A DNA stretch of 64,000 nt from Streptomyces sp. B1I3 (GCF_030816615.1 NZ_JAUSYD010000001.1:3348001-3412000), one strand, 5' to 3'; shown: positions 11,518-22,334, numbered from the stretch's first letter. The notes: generated by a model not told the origin, from the letters alone. Made by a program: numbers and translations.

Positions 11518-14500
11518 TCAGACCTCTTCGACGCTGCTCGGCTCGCGCCGGGACAGGTCGATACCGAGCTCCTCCGCCGCGCGGAAGACGTCCTCGTCCG
11601 TGTCGCGCATCTCGATGGACATGCCGTCCGAGGACAGCACCTCCACGTTGAGGCAGAGCGACTGCATTTCCTTGATGAGCACCTTGAAGGACTCGGGAAT
11701 GCCGGGCTCGGGGATGTTCTCGCCCTTGACGATCGCCTCGTAGACCTTCACGCGGCCGGTGACGTCGTCGGACTTGATCGTCAGCAGTTCCTGGAGGGCG
11801 TATGCGGCGCCGTAAGCCTCAAGGGCCCACACCTCCATCTCACCGAATCGCTGCCCACCGAACTGCGCCTTACCACCCAGCGGCTGCTGCGTGATCATGG
11901 AGTACGGGCCGGTCGAACGCGCGTGGAGCTTGTCGTCGACCAGGTGGTGCAGCTTGAGGATGTACATGTAGCCGACCGAGACCGGCTCGGGGAACGGCTC
12001 GCCGGAGCGGCCGTCGTACAGGTTGGCCTTGCCCGAGGGCTGGACCAGCCGGTCGCCGTCGCGGTTCGGGATCGTGGCCTGGAAGAGGCCGGTGATCTCG
12101 TCCTCGCGGGCGCCGTCGAAGACGGGCGTGGCGACGTTGGTGCCGGGGGCGACCTTGTCGGCGCCGATGGCCTGCAGGCGCTGGGCCCACTCGTCACCGA
12201 GGCCGGAGACGTCCCAGCCGCGGCTGGCGAGCCAGCCGAGGTGGATCTCCAGGACCTGTCCCGGGTTCATTCGGGACGGGACACCCAGCGGGTTGAGGAT
12301 GATGTCGACCGGGGTGCCGTCCTCCAGGAACGGCATGTCCTCGATCGGCAGAATCTTGGAGATGACGCCCTTGTTGCCGTGGCGGCCGGCGAGCTTGTCA
12401 CCGTCGGTGATCTTGCGCTTCTGCGCGACGTAGACGCGGACCAGCTGGTTCACGCCCGGCGGCAGCTCGTCGCCCTCTTCGCGGTCGAAGACGCGGACGC
12501 CGATGACCTTGCCGATCTCGCCGTGCGGGACCTTCAGCGAGGTGTCACGCACCTCGCGCGCCTTCTCACCGAAGATCGCGCGGAGCAGGCGCTCCTCCGG
12601 GGTCAGCTCGGTCTCACCCTTGGGCGTGACCTTGCCGACGAGGATGTCGCCGGCGACGACCTCGGCACCGATACGGATGATGCCGCGCTCGTCGAGGTCG
12701 GCGAGGACCTCCTCGGAGACGTTCGGGATGTCCCGGGTGATCTCCTCCGGGCCGAGCTTGGTGTCACGGGCGTCGACCTCGTGCTCCTCGATGTGGATCG
12801 AGGAGAGGACGTCGTCCTGCACGAGGCGCTGCGACAGGATGATCGCGTCCTCGTAGTTGTGACCCTCCCACGGCATGAACGCCACGAGCAGGTTCTTACC
12901 GAGGGCCATCTCGCCGTCCTCGGTGGCCGGACCGTCGGCCAGGACCTGGCTCTCGACGACCCGGTCGCCCTCGGAGACGACGACCTTCTGGTTGACCGAC
13001 GTGCCCTGGTTGGACCGCATGAACTTGGCGATGCGGTACGTGGTGTACGTGCCGTCGTCGTTCGTCACGGTGATGTAGTCCGCGGAGACCTCCTGGACCA
13101 CACCCGACTTCTCGGCCTTGAGCACGTCACCGGCGTCGGTGGCACAGCGGTACTCCATGCCGGTACCGACCAGCGGCGCCTCGCTCTTGATGAGCGGGAC
13201 GGCCTGACGCATCATGTTCGCGCCCATGAGGGCACGGTTGGCGTCGTCGTGCTCGAGGAACGGGATCATCGCGGTGGCGACCGACACCATCTGGCGCGGC
13301 GAGACGTCCATGTAGTCGACGTCGTCGCCGGGGATGTAGTCGATCTCTCCGCCACGACGGCGGACCAGGACGCGGGCCTCGGTGAAGCGCATGTCCTCGG
13401 AGAGCGTCGCGTTCGCCTGGGCGATCACGAAGCGGTCCTCTTCGTCGGCCGTGAGGTAGTCGACGTCGTCGGTGACGACGCCCTCGACGACCTTGCGGTA
13501 CGGCGTCTCGATGAAGCCGAACGGGTTGATGCGCCCGTAGGAGGCCAGCGAGCCGATCAGGCCGATGTTCGGGCCTTCCGGCGTCTCGATCGGGCACATG
13601 CGGCCGTAGTGCGACGGGTGAACGTCACGGACCTCGAAGCCGGCCCGCTCACGGGAGAGACCACCCGGGCCGAGGGCGTTGAGACGACGCTTGTGCGTCA
13701 GGCCCGACAGCGGGTTGTTCTGGTCCATGAACTGGGACAGCTGGCTGGTGCCGAAGAACTCCTTGATGGAGGCGACGACCGGCCGGATGTTGATCAGGGT
13801 CTGCGGCGTGATCGCCTCGACGTCCTGGGTGGTCATGCGCTCGCGCACGACGCGCTCCATACGGGCGAGACCCGTACGGACCTGGTTCTGGATCAGCTCA
13901 CCGACGTTACGGATACGGCGGTTGCCGAAGTGGTCGATGTCGTCGGTCTCGACCATGATCGAGCGGCCGGACTCGCCGACCGTCTCGGTCTCACCGGCGT
14001 GCAGCTTCACCAGGTACTTGATGGTGGCGATGATGTCGTCGCTGGTGAGGACACCCGCGTCGAGCGGCTCGTCGGCGCCGAGCTTCTTGTTCACCTTGTA
14101 GCGGCCGACCTTCGCGAGGTCGTAGCGCTTCGGGTTGAAGTAGAGGTTCTCGAGCAGCGTCTGAGCGGCCTCACGCGTGGGCGGCTCACCCGGGCGCAGC
14201 TTGCGGTAGATGTCGAGCAGCGCGTCGTCCTGACCCTGGGTGTGGTCCTTCTCCAGGGTGGCGCGCATGGACTCGTACTCGCCGAACTCCTCGAGGATCT
14301 GCTCGGTGGTCCAGCCGAGAGCCTTCAGGAGGACGGTGACGGACTGCTTGCGCTTGCGGTCGATGCGGACACCGACCATGTCGCGCTTGTCGATCTCCAT
14401 CTCCAGCCAGGCACCCCGGGAAGGGATGATCTTGGCGGAGAAGATGTCCTTGTCGGACGTCTTGTCGATGGAGGAGTCGAAGTAGACACCCGGCGAGCGG

Positions 14501-15003
14501 ACGAGCTGCGACACGACGACACGCTCGGTGCCGTTGATGACGAAGGTGCCCTTGTTGGTCATGAGCGGGAAGTCGCCCATGAAGACCGTCTGGGACTTGA
14601 TCTCGCCGGTCTCGTTGTTGGTGAACTCGGCCGTGACGAAGAGCGGGGCGGCGAACGTGAAGTCGCGCTCCTTGCACTCGTCGATCGAGTTCTTCGGGGG
14701 CTCGAAACGGTGGTCGCGGAACGTGAGCGACATCGACCCGGAGAAGTCCTCGATCGGGGAGATCTCCTCGAAGATTTCCTCCAGGCCGGACTTGGTGGGG
14801 ACGTCTTGTCCGCTGTCCAGAGCAGCCTCGACGCGAGCCTTCCAGGCGGCATTACCGAGGAGCCAGTCAAAGCTCTCGGTCTGCAGCGCGAGGAGGTTCG
14901 GAACCTCGAGGGGCTCCTTGATCTTTGCAAAAGAGATGCGCAGCGGGGCGGTGCTGGCACCGTTGTTCGTATTCGAGGTCGAGGCGTTGCGCGAGGCGGC
15001 CAA
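11518..15003 (-). CDS. rpoB: RNA polymerase beta subunit
   Basis: A 1161-residue catalytic subunit. The frame is open to 15033, but TTG 15003 is the likely start: GGAAGGA lies 7 bases upstream and the length then equals that of Streptomyces RpoB. All expected blocks are present, including the rifampicin-binding region ([20 protein letters not shown]). In that region residue 442 is Asn (codon at 13678-13680), where E. coli and most streptomycetes have Ser (E. coli 531). Asp and His at the E. coli 516 and 526 equivalents are unchanged. Located between rplJL and rpoC as usual, with its own likely promoter at 15166-15194. Confidence 0.98.
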   Translation of the reverse strand: MAASRNASTSNTNNGASTAPLRISFAKIKEPLEVPNLLALQTESFDWLLGNAAWKARVEAALDSGQDVPTKSGLEEIFEEISPIEDFSGSMSLTFRDHRFEPPKNSIDECKERDFTFAAPLFVTAEFTNNETGEIKSQTVFMGDFPLMTNKGTFVINGTERVVVSQLVRSPGVYFDSSIDKTSDKDIFSAKIIPSRGAWLEMEIDKRDMVGVRIDRKRKQSVTVLLKALGWTTEQILEEFGEYESMRATLEKDHTQGQDDALLDIYRKLRPGEPPTREAAQTLLENLYFNPKRYDLAKVGRYKVNKKLGADEPLDAGVLTSDDIIATIKYLVKLHAGETETVGESGRSIMVETDDIDHFGNRRIRNVGELIQNQVRTGLARMERVVRERMTTQDVEAITPQTLINIRPVVASIKEFFGTSQLSQFMDQNNPLSGLTHKRRLNALGPGGLSRERAGFEVRDVHPSHYGRMCPIETPEGPNIGLIGSLASYGRINPFGFIETPYRKVVEGVVTDDVDYLTADEEDRFVIAQANATLSEDMRFTEARVLVRRRGGEIDYIPGDDVDYMDVSPRQMVSVATAMIPFLEHDDANRALMGANMMRQAVPLIKSEAPLVGTGMEYRCATDAGDVLKAEKSGVVQEVSADYITVTNDDGTYTTYRIAKFMRSNQGTSVNQKVVVSEGDRVVESQVLADGPATEDGEMALGKNLLVAFMPWEGHNYEDAIILSQRLVQDDVLSSIHIEEHEVDARDTKLGPEEITRDIPNVSEEVLADLDERGIIRIGAEVVAGDILVGKVTPKGETELTPEERLLRAIFGEKAREVRDTSLKVPHGEIGKVIGVRVFDREEGDELPPGVNQLVRVYVAQKRKITDGDKLAGRHGNKGVISKILPIEDMPFLEDGTPVDIILNPLGVPSRMNPGQVLEIHLGWLASRGWDVSGLGDEWAQRLQAIGADKVAPGTNVATPVFDGAREDEITGLFQATIPNRDGDRLVQPSGKANLYDGRSGEPFPEPVSVGYMYILKLHHLVDDKLHARSTGPYSMITQQPLGGKAQFGGQRFGEMEVWALEAYGAAYALQELLTIKSDDVTGRVKVYEAIVKGENIPEPGIPESFKVLIKEMQSLCLNVEVLSSDGMSIEMRDTDEDVFRAAEELGIDLSRREPSSVEEV

Positions 15004-15165
15004 GAGGGGGTCCTTCCGAGGGCTCGGACTCACTACGCGCGTACCGGCCCCAAGCCGTACACAGAGACAGAGATCCCAAGGTGAGGGACTGATCGGTCAT
15101 CGGCGTAGGCGTGGGCATGCCCCTGGTGACGGGCAGGAGGCAGCTAACAGGCAGCGCAAAGGGTC

Positions 15166-15194
15166 AGTGTAGCCAAACGCCACACTGATGTCCA
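15166..15194 (-). promoter_or_regulatory. Likely rpoB promoter
   Basis: On the - strand a -35 box TGGACA (15194-15189) and a -10 box TACACT (15171-15166) are separated by 17 bases, a good match to the housekeeping sigma (HrdB) consensus. Transcription would start about 155 bases before the TTG start codon. Visual match only. Confidence 0.5.
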
Positions 15195-15507
15195 GTCGCG
15201 GTTCTCAGAGACCCACGTTGCTCTCAACAGCTGTTCTCAACACCTAGAAATAGCCCTCGCGCGGTGTGCGCTCTTCTTTACTGCCCTCTTCGCTCTCGAT
15301 CCATGCCTCGGATGCGGATCGAGATGACGACGCGTCCTGAGAATTGCGCGCCGCGTGCGGTTCGTCAAGGCCTCGAGGCCCCGGACGGACGGCCGCCGTT
15401 CTTCACCTGCGCCCACAGGACGCCGGTTGACGCTCCGGAGAGACGCACGGCGAAAGATCACCCTACTCGTCACGGACGGAAGATCAAGGCAGCCTCCGGG
15501 CGCACGC

Positions 15508-15543
15508 CGAAGGGCGACCACCCGGATGGGTGATCGCCCTTCG
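15508..15543 (-). terminator. Terminator of the rplJ-rplL transcript
   Basis: A 16-bp inverted repeat (15508-15523 with 15528-15543), loop of 4. The single imperfect pair is a G-U wobble in - strand RNA but a mismatch in + strand RNA, so the hairpin fits the rplJL transcript. Confidence 0.8.
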
Positions 15544-15603
15544 CGATGTGACATCTCAGCCTTGCGGCAGAGACGGTCCTGAGGAGTCAGACGACTCGCA
15601 GGG

Positions 15604-15987
15604 TCACTTGACCTCGACGGAGGCGCCGGCGCCCTTGAGGGACTCGGCAGCCTTCTCGGCGGCCTCCTTGGCGACCTTCTCGAGGACGGGCTTCGGGGCG
15701 CCGTCCACGAGGTCCTTGGCCTCCTTGAGACCCAGCGAGGTCAGCTCACGCACGACCTTGATGACCTGGATCTTCTTCTCGCCGGCACCCGTGAGGATGA
15801 CGTCGAACTCGTCCTGCTCGGCCTCGGCCTCGGCCGGGGCGCCCGGACCGGCCGGACCGGCGACGGCGACCGCGGCGGCGGCGGTGACGTCGAACTTCTC
15901 CTCGAACGCCTTAACGAACTCGGAGAGCTCGATGAGGGTGAGCTCCTCGAACTGGGCGAGCAGGTCTTCCTGGCTGAGCTTCGCCAT
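15604..15987 (-). CDS. rplL: Ribosomal protein L7/L12
   Basis: A 127-residue stalk protein of the 50S subunit that recruits translation factors. It has the typical N-terminal dimerisation domain, an Ala/Gly/Pro hinge (about residues 38-56) and a C-terminal factor-binding domain ([20 protein letters not shown]). ATG 15987 is preceded by GGAAGGA. It is 82 bases downstream of rplJ in the same operon and followed by a terminator. Confidence 0.98.
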   Translation of the reverse strand: MAKLSQEDLLAQFEELTLIELSEFVKAFEEKFDVTAAAAVAVAGPAGPGAPAEAEAEQDEFDVILTGAGEKKIQVIKVVRELTSLGLKEAKDLVDGAPKPVLEKVAKEAAEKAAESLKGAGASVEVK

Positions 15988-16069
15988 GATGGCGTCCTTC
16001 CACTAATTCGGCAGGTGCCGGATGTATATGTCGGCGGGCGTACGTGGTGCCCGCTGGACTACCGAGTGG

Positions 16070-16627
16070 TTACTCGGAAGCCTCGGCGGGAGCCGGCGTA
16101 CCGGCACCGCCCTGCTCGGCCCTCTTGGCGCGAAGCGCTTCCGCGGTGCGGACGAACTTCGACGGCAGAGCCTGGAAGAGCTGCGCAGCCTGAGTCTGCT
16201 TGCCCTTCATGGCGCCGGCCAGCTTGGCGAGCAGAACCTCGCGGGACTCGAGGTCCGCGAGCTTCTTGATCTCATCGGCGGACAGCGCCTTACCGTCAAG
16301 GACACCGCCCTTGATGATGAGGTTGGGGTTGTCCTTGGCGAAGTCACGAAGACCCTTCGCCGACTCCACCGGGTCACCGGTGATGAAGGCAACCGCCGTC
16401 GGACCTGCGAACAGGTCGTCCAGCGTGTCGATCCCGGCCTCGTTGGCCGCAATCTTGGTCAGCGTGTTCTTCACCACGGCGTACTGGGCGTTCTCACCGA
16501 GCGAACGACGCAGCGTCTTGAGCTGCGCCACGGTGAGACCCCGGTACTCGGTCAGCACAGCGGCGTTCGAGCTGCGGAACTGGTCCGTAAGCTCGGCTAC
16601 CGCGGCAGCCTTGTCGGGCCTTGCCAT
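16070..16627 (-). CDS. rplJ: Ribosomal protein L10
   Basis: A 185-residue protein that anchors L7/L12 dimers to the 50S stalk. ATG 16627 is chosen because [18 protein letters not shown] is the usual actinobacterial beginning and GGAAGGAG lies ~10 bases upstream; the open frame extends to 16870 without support. The C-terminal tail is Ala/Gly/Pro-rich (residues ~165-185). It is the first gene of the rplJ-rplL operon, preceded by a long leader with an attenuator-like hairpin, the usual place for autogenous control by L10. Confidence 0.97.
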   Translation of the reverse strand: MARPDKAAAVAELTDQFRSSNAAVLTEYRGLTVAQLKTLRRSLGENAQYAVVKNTLTKIAANEAGIDTLDDLFAGPTAVAFITGDPVESAKGLRDFAKDNPNLIIKGGVLDGKALSADEIKKLADLESREVLLAKLAGAMKGKQTQAAQLFQALPSKFVRTAEALRAKRAEQGGAGTPAPAEASE

Positions 16628-16673
16628 GAGCGTCGGCCTCCTTCCGGGTGATGAGGACCGCTCAGAAGGGGCC

Positions 16674-16710
16674 GGTAAAGACGAAACGCCCCGGCGCAGG
16701 CGCCAGGGCG
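16674..16710 (-). promoter_or_regulatory. Attenuator-like hairpin in the rplJ leader
   Basis: In - strand RNA an 11-bp GC stem (16710-16700 with 16697-16687, one G-U pair) is followed by UUUCGUCUUU, a terminator-like arrangement about 50 bases before the rplJ start. L10 leaders in bacteria bind the L10-L12 complex and some act by attenuation, so this fits an L10 leader. The L10-binding kink-turn was not resolved by eye. The rest of the 305-base gap (16628-16932) holds no gene. Confidence 0.5.
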
Positions 16711-16840
16711 TAGCTCGACCGGATGGAATCCGGGAGCTTTCCACAGTCACCTGCGCGGGTCGCCCGTTCTCGACGGATCCTTCGGTCACCGGCCTCTTGC
16801 GAGGACACGGCAACGACCAGCGGTCTTTGGCTTCTCGTGG

Positions 16841-16870
16841 AGAGTACGCGACCGGAGCCGCGCGGAGCAA
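16841..16870 (-). promoter_or_regulatory. Possible rplJ promoter
   Basis: A -35-like TTGCTC (16870-16865) and a -10-like TACTCT (16846-16841), 18 bases apart on the - strand, would give a leader of about 210 bases. The match is moderate. Confidence 0.3.
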
Positions 16871-16932
16871 ATCCGTCCCGTTTCGACCGGTGCGGGAGGT
16901 TCAGGACCGGCCCGCAGGGGCCACCGGGGAGA

Positions 16933-17853
16933 TCAGGAAGCCCCCGCGGTACTGCCCTGCTGCTGCTCCAGCATCTCCTTGAAGTCGATCGTGTCCCCGG
17001 CCGCCGGCTTCCGGACCGACACGTCGGTGCCGTAGTCGCTGTAGAAGACCGTGGAATTGAGCGCACCGGTCTTCGTCGCGCCCTTCTCGGTCTTCTTCAC
17101 CAGCAGGTTGTCCTTGTCGACCCAGATGTCGACCGTCTCCGTAGTGATGCCGAGCTGGTCGAGCTGCTTCTTGAAGGCGGCCAGCCGGCCGGCGTCCAGG
17201 GCGGAGTTCTTCGCGGTCAGCTCCGCCACGTCGACGGTCCCGGAGTAGTGGGTCGTGGACACGCCCCGCACGTCCTCCTGGCCGACCTCCTTGACGTCGC
17301 CGGAGGCCAGCAGGGCGTTCACCCCCTGCTGCGGGGTGCTGTTCTGCATCTGCTCCTTCATGACCTCGCCGGACGCGCCCGCCAGCTCGGCGAGGTCGGC
17401 GTACCCGTAGCGGATCCAGTGCTTGCCGCCCACGTTGGCCGCGAAGGCGTCGCCCATGTTGGCGTAGTACTCGTCCTTGAGGTAGCGGGCCTGCATCGAG
17501 CCGTCACCGCCGGACTGCTTCAGCGCGTCCCCCATGGCGCCGCCGGTGTACGTGATCTTCAGCGCGCCCGTCATGCCGTCCGACCAGTCGATGGCACCGG
17601 ACTGCTCCATGGACATCGTGCTGCCCATGACCGTGGTGCCCTCCACCTTGGCCGACTGCGCGCCCCCGGTCTCCTTCTGCACCAGGCGCAGCGCGGCGAC
17701 GGCCTCGGTCCCCACCGCTCCCCTGCCGCTGCTGCCGTCCACCCCCGAGGACCCTGTGGAGCCGCCGTTTCCTCCGCCGCAGGCGGCCACCGACATCAGT
17801 GCCGCCGCTGCCGCGACCGCTGTACCCGTCCGCCGTACCGTCGTGGTCATCAT
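16933..17853 (-). CDS. Secreted lipoprotein, LppX/LprG-like
   Basis: A 306-residue lipoprotein. ATG 17853 is preferred over the open frame to 17877 because GGTGGAG lies 7 bases upstream. Residues 1-24 form a signal peptide with lipobox SVAAC and lipidated Cys25, followed by a Gly/Ser linker. The mature part has the alternating strand pattern and DIWVDKDNLLVKK segment typical of the LolA-like fold of actinobacterial LppX/LprG proteins, which bind lipids at the outer membrane face. Substrate unknown. It sits between rplA and rplJ on the same strand; a terminator upstream (17901-17935) makes it a separate transcription unit. Confidence 0.75.
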   Translation of the reverse strand: MMTTTVRRTGTAVAAAAALMSVAACGGGNGGSTGSSGVDGSSGRGAVGTEAVAALRLVQKETGGAQSAKVEGTTVMGSTMSMEQSGAIDWSDGMTGALKITYTGGAMGDALKQSGGDGSMQARYLKDEYYANMGDAFAANVGGKHWIRYGYADLAELAGASGEVMKEQMQNSTPQQGVNALLASGDVKEVGQEDVRGVSTTHYSGTVDVAELTAKNSALDAGRLAAFKKQLDQLGITTETVDIWVDKDNLLVKKTEKGATKTGALNSTVFYSDYGTDVSVRKPAAGDTIDFKEMLEQQQGSTAGAS

Positions 17854-17900
17854 GTAACGCTCCACCCCTTGCTTCACAGGTTCGTCCTACGGATACGAGG

Positions 17901-17935
17901 ACGGGCCCCGCACCTCGAAAGGTTGCGGGGCCCGT
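17901..17935 (-). terminator. Terminator after rplA
   Basis: A 12-bp perfect stem (17901-17912 with 17924-17935) with an 11-base loop, located between rplA and the lipoprotein gene. Confidence 0.7.
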
Positions 17936-17974
17936 CACATGCCGTGAAAACGGCTACCGGGTGAGCACGGAGGC

Positions 17975-18697
17975 TCAGACGGCGGCCGGGTCCTCCTCGA
18001 CGAGGAGGTTGCGCACGCGGTTGGCGTCCAGCGGGATGCCGGGGCCCATCGTCGTGCTCAGGGTCGCCTTCTTGATGAAGCGGCCCTTGGCGGCGGACGG
18101 CTTCAGACGGAGGATCTCCTCCAGCGCCGCGCCGTAGTTCTCGACCAGCTTGGTGTCATCGAACGAGGTCTTGCCGATGATGAAGTGCAGGTTCGAGTGC
18201 TTGTCGACGCGGAACTCGATCTTTCCGCCCTTGATGTCGTTGACAGCCTTGACGACATCGGGGGTGACGGTGCCGGTCTTCGGGTTCGGCATCAGACCAC
18301 GCGGACCGAGCACGCGGCCCAGGCGGCCGACCTTGCCCATGAGGTCCGGCGTGGCGACGACGGCGTCGAAGTCCAGACGGCCCTTCGCCACCTCGTCGAT
18401 GAGCTCGTCGGCGCCGACGATGTCGGCGCCCGCGGCTTCCGCGGCCGCAGCACGGTCACCGGTCGCGAAGACCAGGACCCGGGCGGTCTTGCCGGTGCCG
18501 TGCGGGAGGTTCACGGTGCCACGGACCATCTGGTCGGCCTTGCGAGGGTCAACACCCAGAGCAAACGCGACCTCGACGGTGCTGTCGAACTTGGTGGAGG
18601 CGGTGTCCTTGGCGATACGGACGGCCTCGAGCGGGGCGTACTGGCGCTCCCGGTCGATCTTCGCGTCCGCAGCGCGGAGGTTCTTGCTGCGCTTCAC
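17975..18697 (-). CDS. rplA: Ribosomal protein L1
   Basis: A 240-residue large-subunit protein forming the L1 stalk that guides deacylated tRNA out of the E site. It contains the family motif [12 protein letters not shown] and the conserved [17 protein letters not shown] 18697 has AGGAG 5 bases upstream. Second gene of the rplK-rplA operon, 82 bases after rplK. In other bacteria L1 represses this operon by binding its own mRNA; no L1 site was identified here. Confidence 0.98.
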   Translation of the reverse strand: MKRSKNLRAADAKIDRERQYAPLEAVRIAKDTASTKFDSTVEVAFALGVDPRKADQMVRGTVNLPHGTGKTARVLVFATGDRAAAAEAAGADIVGADELIDEVAKGRLDFDAVVATPDLMGKVGRLGRVLGPRGLMPNPKTGTVTPDVVKAVNDIKGGKIEFRVDKHSNLHFIIGKTSFDDTKLVENYGAALEEILRLKPSAAKGRFIKKATLSTTMGPGIPLDANRVRNLLVEEDPAAV

Positions 18698-18779
18698 TTC
18701 TACTCCTGTGTGTTTGCGAGTGTGGAGTCGTGGTGCGGACCAGCGCTTGGTCCTACCACTGAGGGCGTACGGGGCTGAA

Positions 18780-19214
18780 TCAGCCTTCGACCGTGATGCC
18801 CATGGAACGGGCGGTGCCAGCGATGATCTTCGACGCGGCGTCGAGGTCGTTGGCGTTCAGGTCGGGGAGCTTCGTCGTGGCGATCTCGCGGACCTGGGCA
18901 GCCGTCAGCTTGGCGACCTTGGTCTTGTGCGGCTCGCCGGAGCCCTTGTCCACGCCCGCGGCCTTGAGGATCAGCTTGGCGGCCGGCGGAGTCTTCGTGA
19001 TGAAGGTGAAGGAGCGGTCCTCGTAGACCGTGATCTCCACCGGCACGACCATGCCACGCTGCGACTCGGTCGCGGCGTTGTAGGCCTTGCAGAACTCCAT
19101 GATGTTGACGCCGTGCTGGCCCAACGCGGGGCCGACCGGCGGAGCCGGGTTGGCCGCACCGGCGTTGATCTGGAGCTTGATAAGCCCCGTGACCTTCTTC
19201 TTCTTGGGAGGCAT
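18780..19214 (-). CDS. rplK: Ribosomal protein L11
   Basis: A 144-residue protein at the GTPase-associated centre of the 50S subunit. N-terminal domain ([19 protein letters not shown]) and C-terminal rRNA-binding domain are complete. The Pro residues around positions 25-30, which matter for thiostrepton sensitivity, are present. ATG 19214. First gene of the rplK-rplA operon, separated from nusG by a strong terminator. Confidence 0.98.
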
Positions 19215-19315
19215 TGCTCTCTCCGGGTCCTAGTGAGAGTGTTTCGCCGCCAGTCCGGTCTTCCGGACGGAGGCATACCGCACAACGATAACGGGTATAG
19301 CTGCGCGACCAAAAA

Positions 19316-19359
19316 CCGAGCAGGTCAGACCAGCTGCGAAGCCGGTCTGACCTGCTCGG
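19316..19359 (-). terminator. Terminator of the secE-nusG transcript
   Basis: A perfect 16-bp inverted repeat (19316-19331 with 19344-19359, 12-base loop) followed on the - strand by TTTTTGG, a classical intrinsic terminator directly after nusG. Confidence 0.9.
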
Positions 19360-19389
19360 TAGGCATGTGTCCAGAAACTGGCGGAAGCG

Positions 19390-20331
19390 CTAGTTCTTCT
19401 GGATCTGGTCGAAGCTGAGCTCGACCGGAGTCTCGCGACCGAAGATCTCGACGAGGCCCTTGACCTTCTTCGAGTCGGCGTTGATCTCGTTGATCGTCGC
19501 CTGCAGCGTCGCGAACGGGCCGTCGGTGACCGTGACCGAGTCGCCCACCTCGAAGTCCAGCACCTGCACCTCGACCTTGCGGGCCGGAGCCGGCTTGCCC
19601 TCGGCCTCGGCGGCCTCGCGGGCCGCCTTCTCCTCGGCCTCGGGGGCGAGCATCTTGACGATCTCGTCCAGGGTCAGCGGGTACGGGTCGTAGGCGTTGC
19701 CGACGAAGCCGGTGACGCCGGGAGTGTTGCGGACGACACCCCACGACTCGTTCGTCAGGTCCATGCGCACCAGGACGTAACCGGGGAGCTTGTTCTGACG
19801 GACGTTCTTGCGCTCACCGTTCTTGATCTGGACGATCTCTTCCTCGGGCACCTCGGCCTGGTAGATGAAGTCCTCGACGTTGAGCGAGACGGCGCGCTGC
19901 TCCAGGTTGGCCTTCACGCGCTTCTCGTAGCCGGCGTAGGTGTGGATGACGTACCACTCACCGGGAAGGCCACGCAGCTCTTCGCGCAGGGCGGTGACGG
20001 CGTCGACGGGAGCGGCCGGCTCGGTCGGCTCCGCCTCGTCCTCGTCGGCCTCCGCGTCGGCGGCTTCCGCGTCGGCAGCAACCTCGTCGGACACGGCGGC
20101 GTCGTCGGCGTCCACCTCGTCGGACACGGCGGCCTCCTCGGCCTCCGCCTCCTCGTCGGATCCGACGTGCACGGCGTCCTGCTCGGCGGGCTCGCCCGCA
20201 CCGGCGTCAGCAGCTTCGACCTGGTCCGGGTCCACGGCATCCGCCGCCTCGACGATGTCGAGCTCGTCCTCGGCGGACTCGACGGCGCTCGCCGTGGGCT
20301 CGGCGTCGTCGTTCAGGTTCGGGTCAGACAC
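19390..20331 (-). CDS. nusG: Transcription termination/antitermination protein NusG
   Basis: A 313-residue NusG. The C-terminal ~185 residues contain the NGN domain ([20 protein letters not shown]) and KOW domain ([20 protein letters not shown]). The first ~125 residues are an extension made almost entirely of Asp, Glu and Ala, with repeats such as [18 protein letters not shown]. Long acidic N-termini are known in Streptomyces NusG proteins. GTG 20331 with GGAAGAAG upstream. It follows secE by 74 bases, the near-universal secE-nusG pair. Confidence 0.97.
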   Translation of the reverse strand: MSDPNLNDDAEPTASAVESAEDELDIVEAADAVDPDQVEAADAGAGEPAEQDAVHVGSDEEAEAEEAAVSDEVDADDAAVSDEVAADAEAADAEADEDEAEPTEPAAPVDAVTALREELRGLPGEWYVIHTYAGYEKRVKANLEQRAVSLNVEDFIYQAEVPEEEIVQIKNGERKNVRQNKLPGYVLVRMDLTNESWGVVRNTPGVTGFVGNAYDPYPLTLDEIVKMLAPEAEEKAAREAAEAEGKPAPARKVEVQVLDFEVGDSVTVTDGPFATLQATINEINADSKKVKGLVEIFGRETPVELSFDQIQKN

Positions 20332-20405
20332 GATGGCTGCTTCTTCCTGGATACATATGGGTGGAACATGCGAAAGGGGCGCCGATGAGGCGCCCTCCGC
20401 GGGGA

Positions 20406-20693
20406 TCAGCCGAAGACGTACTTGATGACCCGCGCAAAACCGAAGTCAATCACGGTAACCAGACCGATCATGACGACCACGAACACGATCACGACGGCCG
20501 TGTACGTCGTCAGCTGGCTGCGCGTCGGCCATACGACCTTGCGGAGCTCGGCGACGATCTGGCGGTAGAAGAGCGCGAGGCGGCCCAGCGGGCCCTTCTT
20601 GCCGCGCTTGCCGCCCTTGCGGTTCTTCTTCTTCGACTCGGGGGCTTCGTCCTCGGCATCAGGCATGTCGATGGAGCCCACGGCGTCCGTCAC
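20406..20693 (-). CDS. secE: Preprotein translocase subunit SecE
   Basis: A 95-residue inner-membrane subunit of the SecYEG channel. The C-terminal half has the conserved amphipathic helix plus one membrane span ([20 protein letters not shown] then about 20 hydrophobic residues). The N-terminal half is hydrophilic with a Lys/Arg/Gly cluster. GTG 20693 is chosen by the AGGTGAG upstream and the expected length; the frame stays open far upstream through tRNA-Trp, which cannot be coding. Confidence 0.96.
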   Translation of the reverse strand: MTDAVGSIDMPDAEDEAPESKKKNRKGGKRGKKGPLGRLALFYRQIVAELRKVVWPTRSQLTTYTAVVIVFVVVMIGLVTVIDFGFARVIKYVFG

Positions 20694-20799
20694 GCTACTC
20701 ACCTGATTCCGGGTCGTGGCCGTGCCGCGCCCGGTGGAGCCGCACGGCGGTGCATTGAAGTACGTACATGCGCACACATCCTGGCGAAGGAGTGTGTAG

Positions 20800-20872
20800 C
20801 AGGGCCGGAGGGACTTGAACCCCCAACCGCTGGTTTTGGAGACCAGTGCTCTACCAATTGAGCTACGACCCT
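20800..20872 (-). tRNA. tRNA-Trp (CCA)
   Basis: A 73-base cloverleaf: 7-bp acceptor stem (AGGGTCG with CGGCCCT, one G-U), D arm GCTCAATTGGTAGAGC, anticodon loop CTCCAAA giving CCA, T arm GGGGGTTCAAGTCCCTC, discriminator G as usual for tRNA-Trp. CCA is not encoded. Located just upstream of secE, as in other actinobacteria. Confidence 0.97.
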
Positions 20873-21086
20873 TTGTGGATTCCACCAACCTACCGCATCT
20901 TCCCCGGTGGGCCGGGTGCGAAAACGGTGCGGCTGATGAAGGCCAACGACAGGTGAGTGTACGTGCTCGGGGGCGCCGCGTCGAACAGACCACTACCGAC
21001 CGGTCCTGTCCGGATGCTGTCCGAGTCCTGTCCGGTCCCTGAAACCCGTGTACCCGGGCCAATTCCGGTCTGCGAGCATGGGGGGC

Positions 21087-22313
21087 ATGAGCGCTGCAAC
21101 TTCTCCCACCGAGCGCCGGGTCTCCGCCCGCGTCGGTGCGATCTCCGAGTCCGCCACCCTCGCCGTCGACGCCAAGGCGAAGGCCCTCAAGGCCGCCGGG
21201 CGCCCGGTGATCGGCTTCGGCGCCGGCGAGCCCGACTTCCCGACCCCTGGGTACATCGTCGACGCCGCCATCGAGGCCTGCCGTAACCCGAAGTACCACC
21301 GCTACACCCCTGCGGGCGGGCTCCCCGAGCTCAAGGCCGCCATCGCGGAGAAGACGCTGCGCGACTCGGGCTACGAGGTCGACGCCTCCCAGGTCCTGGT
21401 GACGAACGGCGGCAAGCAGGCCATCTACGAGGCCTTCGCCGCGATCCTCGACCCGGGCGACGAGGTCATCGTCCCCGCCCCGTACTGGACGACCTACCCC
21501 GAGTCCATCCGTCTGGCGGGCGGCGTCCCGGTCGACGTCGTCGCCGACGAGACCACCGGCTACCGGGTCTCCGTCGAGCAGCTCGAGGCCGCCCGCACCG
21601 AACGCACCAAGGTCGTCCTCTTCGTCTCGCCGTCCAACCCGACCGGCGCCGTCTACAGCGAGGCCGACACCGAGGCGATCGGCCGCTGGGCCGTGGAGCA
21701 CGGCCTGTGGGTCATGACCGACGAGATCTACGAGCACCTAATCTACGGCGACGCGAAGTTCACCTCGCTCCCGGCGATCGTGCCCGAGCTGCGCGACAAG
21801 TGCATCGTGGTCAACGGCGTCGCCAAGACGTACGCGATGACCGGCTGGCGCGTGGGCTGGATCGTCGGCCCCAAGGACGTCGTGAAGGCCGCGACCAACC
21901 TGCAGTCGCACGCCACGTCCAACGTGAGCAACGTCGCGCAGGTCGCCGCGCTGGCCGCCGTCTCCGGCCCGCTGGACGCGGTCGCCGAGATGCGGACCGC
22001 CTTCGACCGCCGCCGCCGGACGATCGTGCGGATGCTCAACGAGATCGAGGGCGTGTACTGCCCCGAGCCCGAGGGCGCCTTCTACGCCTATCCCTCGGTC
22101 AAGGCGCTGCTGGGCAAGGAGATCCGCGGCAGGCGCCCGGCCGACTCGGTCGAGCTCGCCGCCCTCATCCTCGACGAGGCCGAGGTCGCCGTCGTGCCCG
22201 GCGAGGCGTTCGGCACGCCCGGCTACCTCCGGATGTCGTACGCCCTGGGCGACGACGACCTCGTCGAGGGCGTCTCGCGCATCCAGAAGCTGCTGGGCGA
22301 GGCCCGCGACTGA
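21087..22313 (+). CDS. aspC: Pyridoxal phosphate-dependent aspartate aminotransferase
   Basis: A 408-residue class I/II aminotransferase converting aspartate and 2-oxoglutarate to oxaloacetate and glutamate. The PLP-binding Lys is Lys247 in [27 protein letters not shown] and the C-terminal GYLRMSYAL (substrate Arg) are also present. ATG 21087 is chosen because [17 protein letters not shown] matches the usual Streptomyces N-terminus; an ATG at 21078 is an alternative. Divergent from tRNA-Trp and followed by a strong terminator. Confidence 0.92.
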   Translation: MSAATSPTERRVSARVGAISESATLAVDAKAKALKAAGRPVIGFGAGEPDFPTPGYIVDAAIEACRNPKYHRYTPAGGLPELKAAIAEKTLRDSGYEVDASQVLVTNGGKQAIYEAFAAILDPGDEVIVPAPYWTTYPESIRLAGGVPVDVVADETTGYRVSVEQLEAARTERTKVVLFVSPSNPTGAVYSEADTEAIGRWAVEHGLWVMTDEIYEHLIYGDAKFTSLPAIVPELRDKCIVVNGVAKTYAMTGWRVGWIVGPKDVVKAATNLQSHATSNVSNVAQVAALAAVSGPLDAVAEMRTAFDRRRRTIVRMLNEIEGVYCPEPEGAFYAYPSVKALLGKEIRGRRPADSVELAALILDEAEVAVVPGEAFGTPGYLRMSYALGDDDLVEGVSRIQKLLGEARD

Positions 22314-22334
22314 TCGCGCCCCCACCGCACGGTG

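Larger units (their letters stand above)
15004..15603. other. 600-base spacer between rplL and rpoB
   Basis: No credible gene. It holds the rpoB ribosome site and candidate promoter at the rpoB end and the rplJL terminator at the other. The middle (about 15195-15507) is less GC-rich than the flanks and probably carries additional rpoB promoter or leader sequence, but I could not identify a defined element. Confidence 0.6.

Noticed and set aside
11923..15084. A 1053-residue open frame opposite rpoB
   Set aside because: Antisense shadow of rpoB with no protein-like features.
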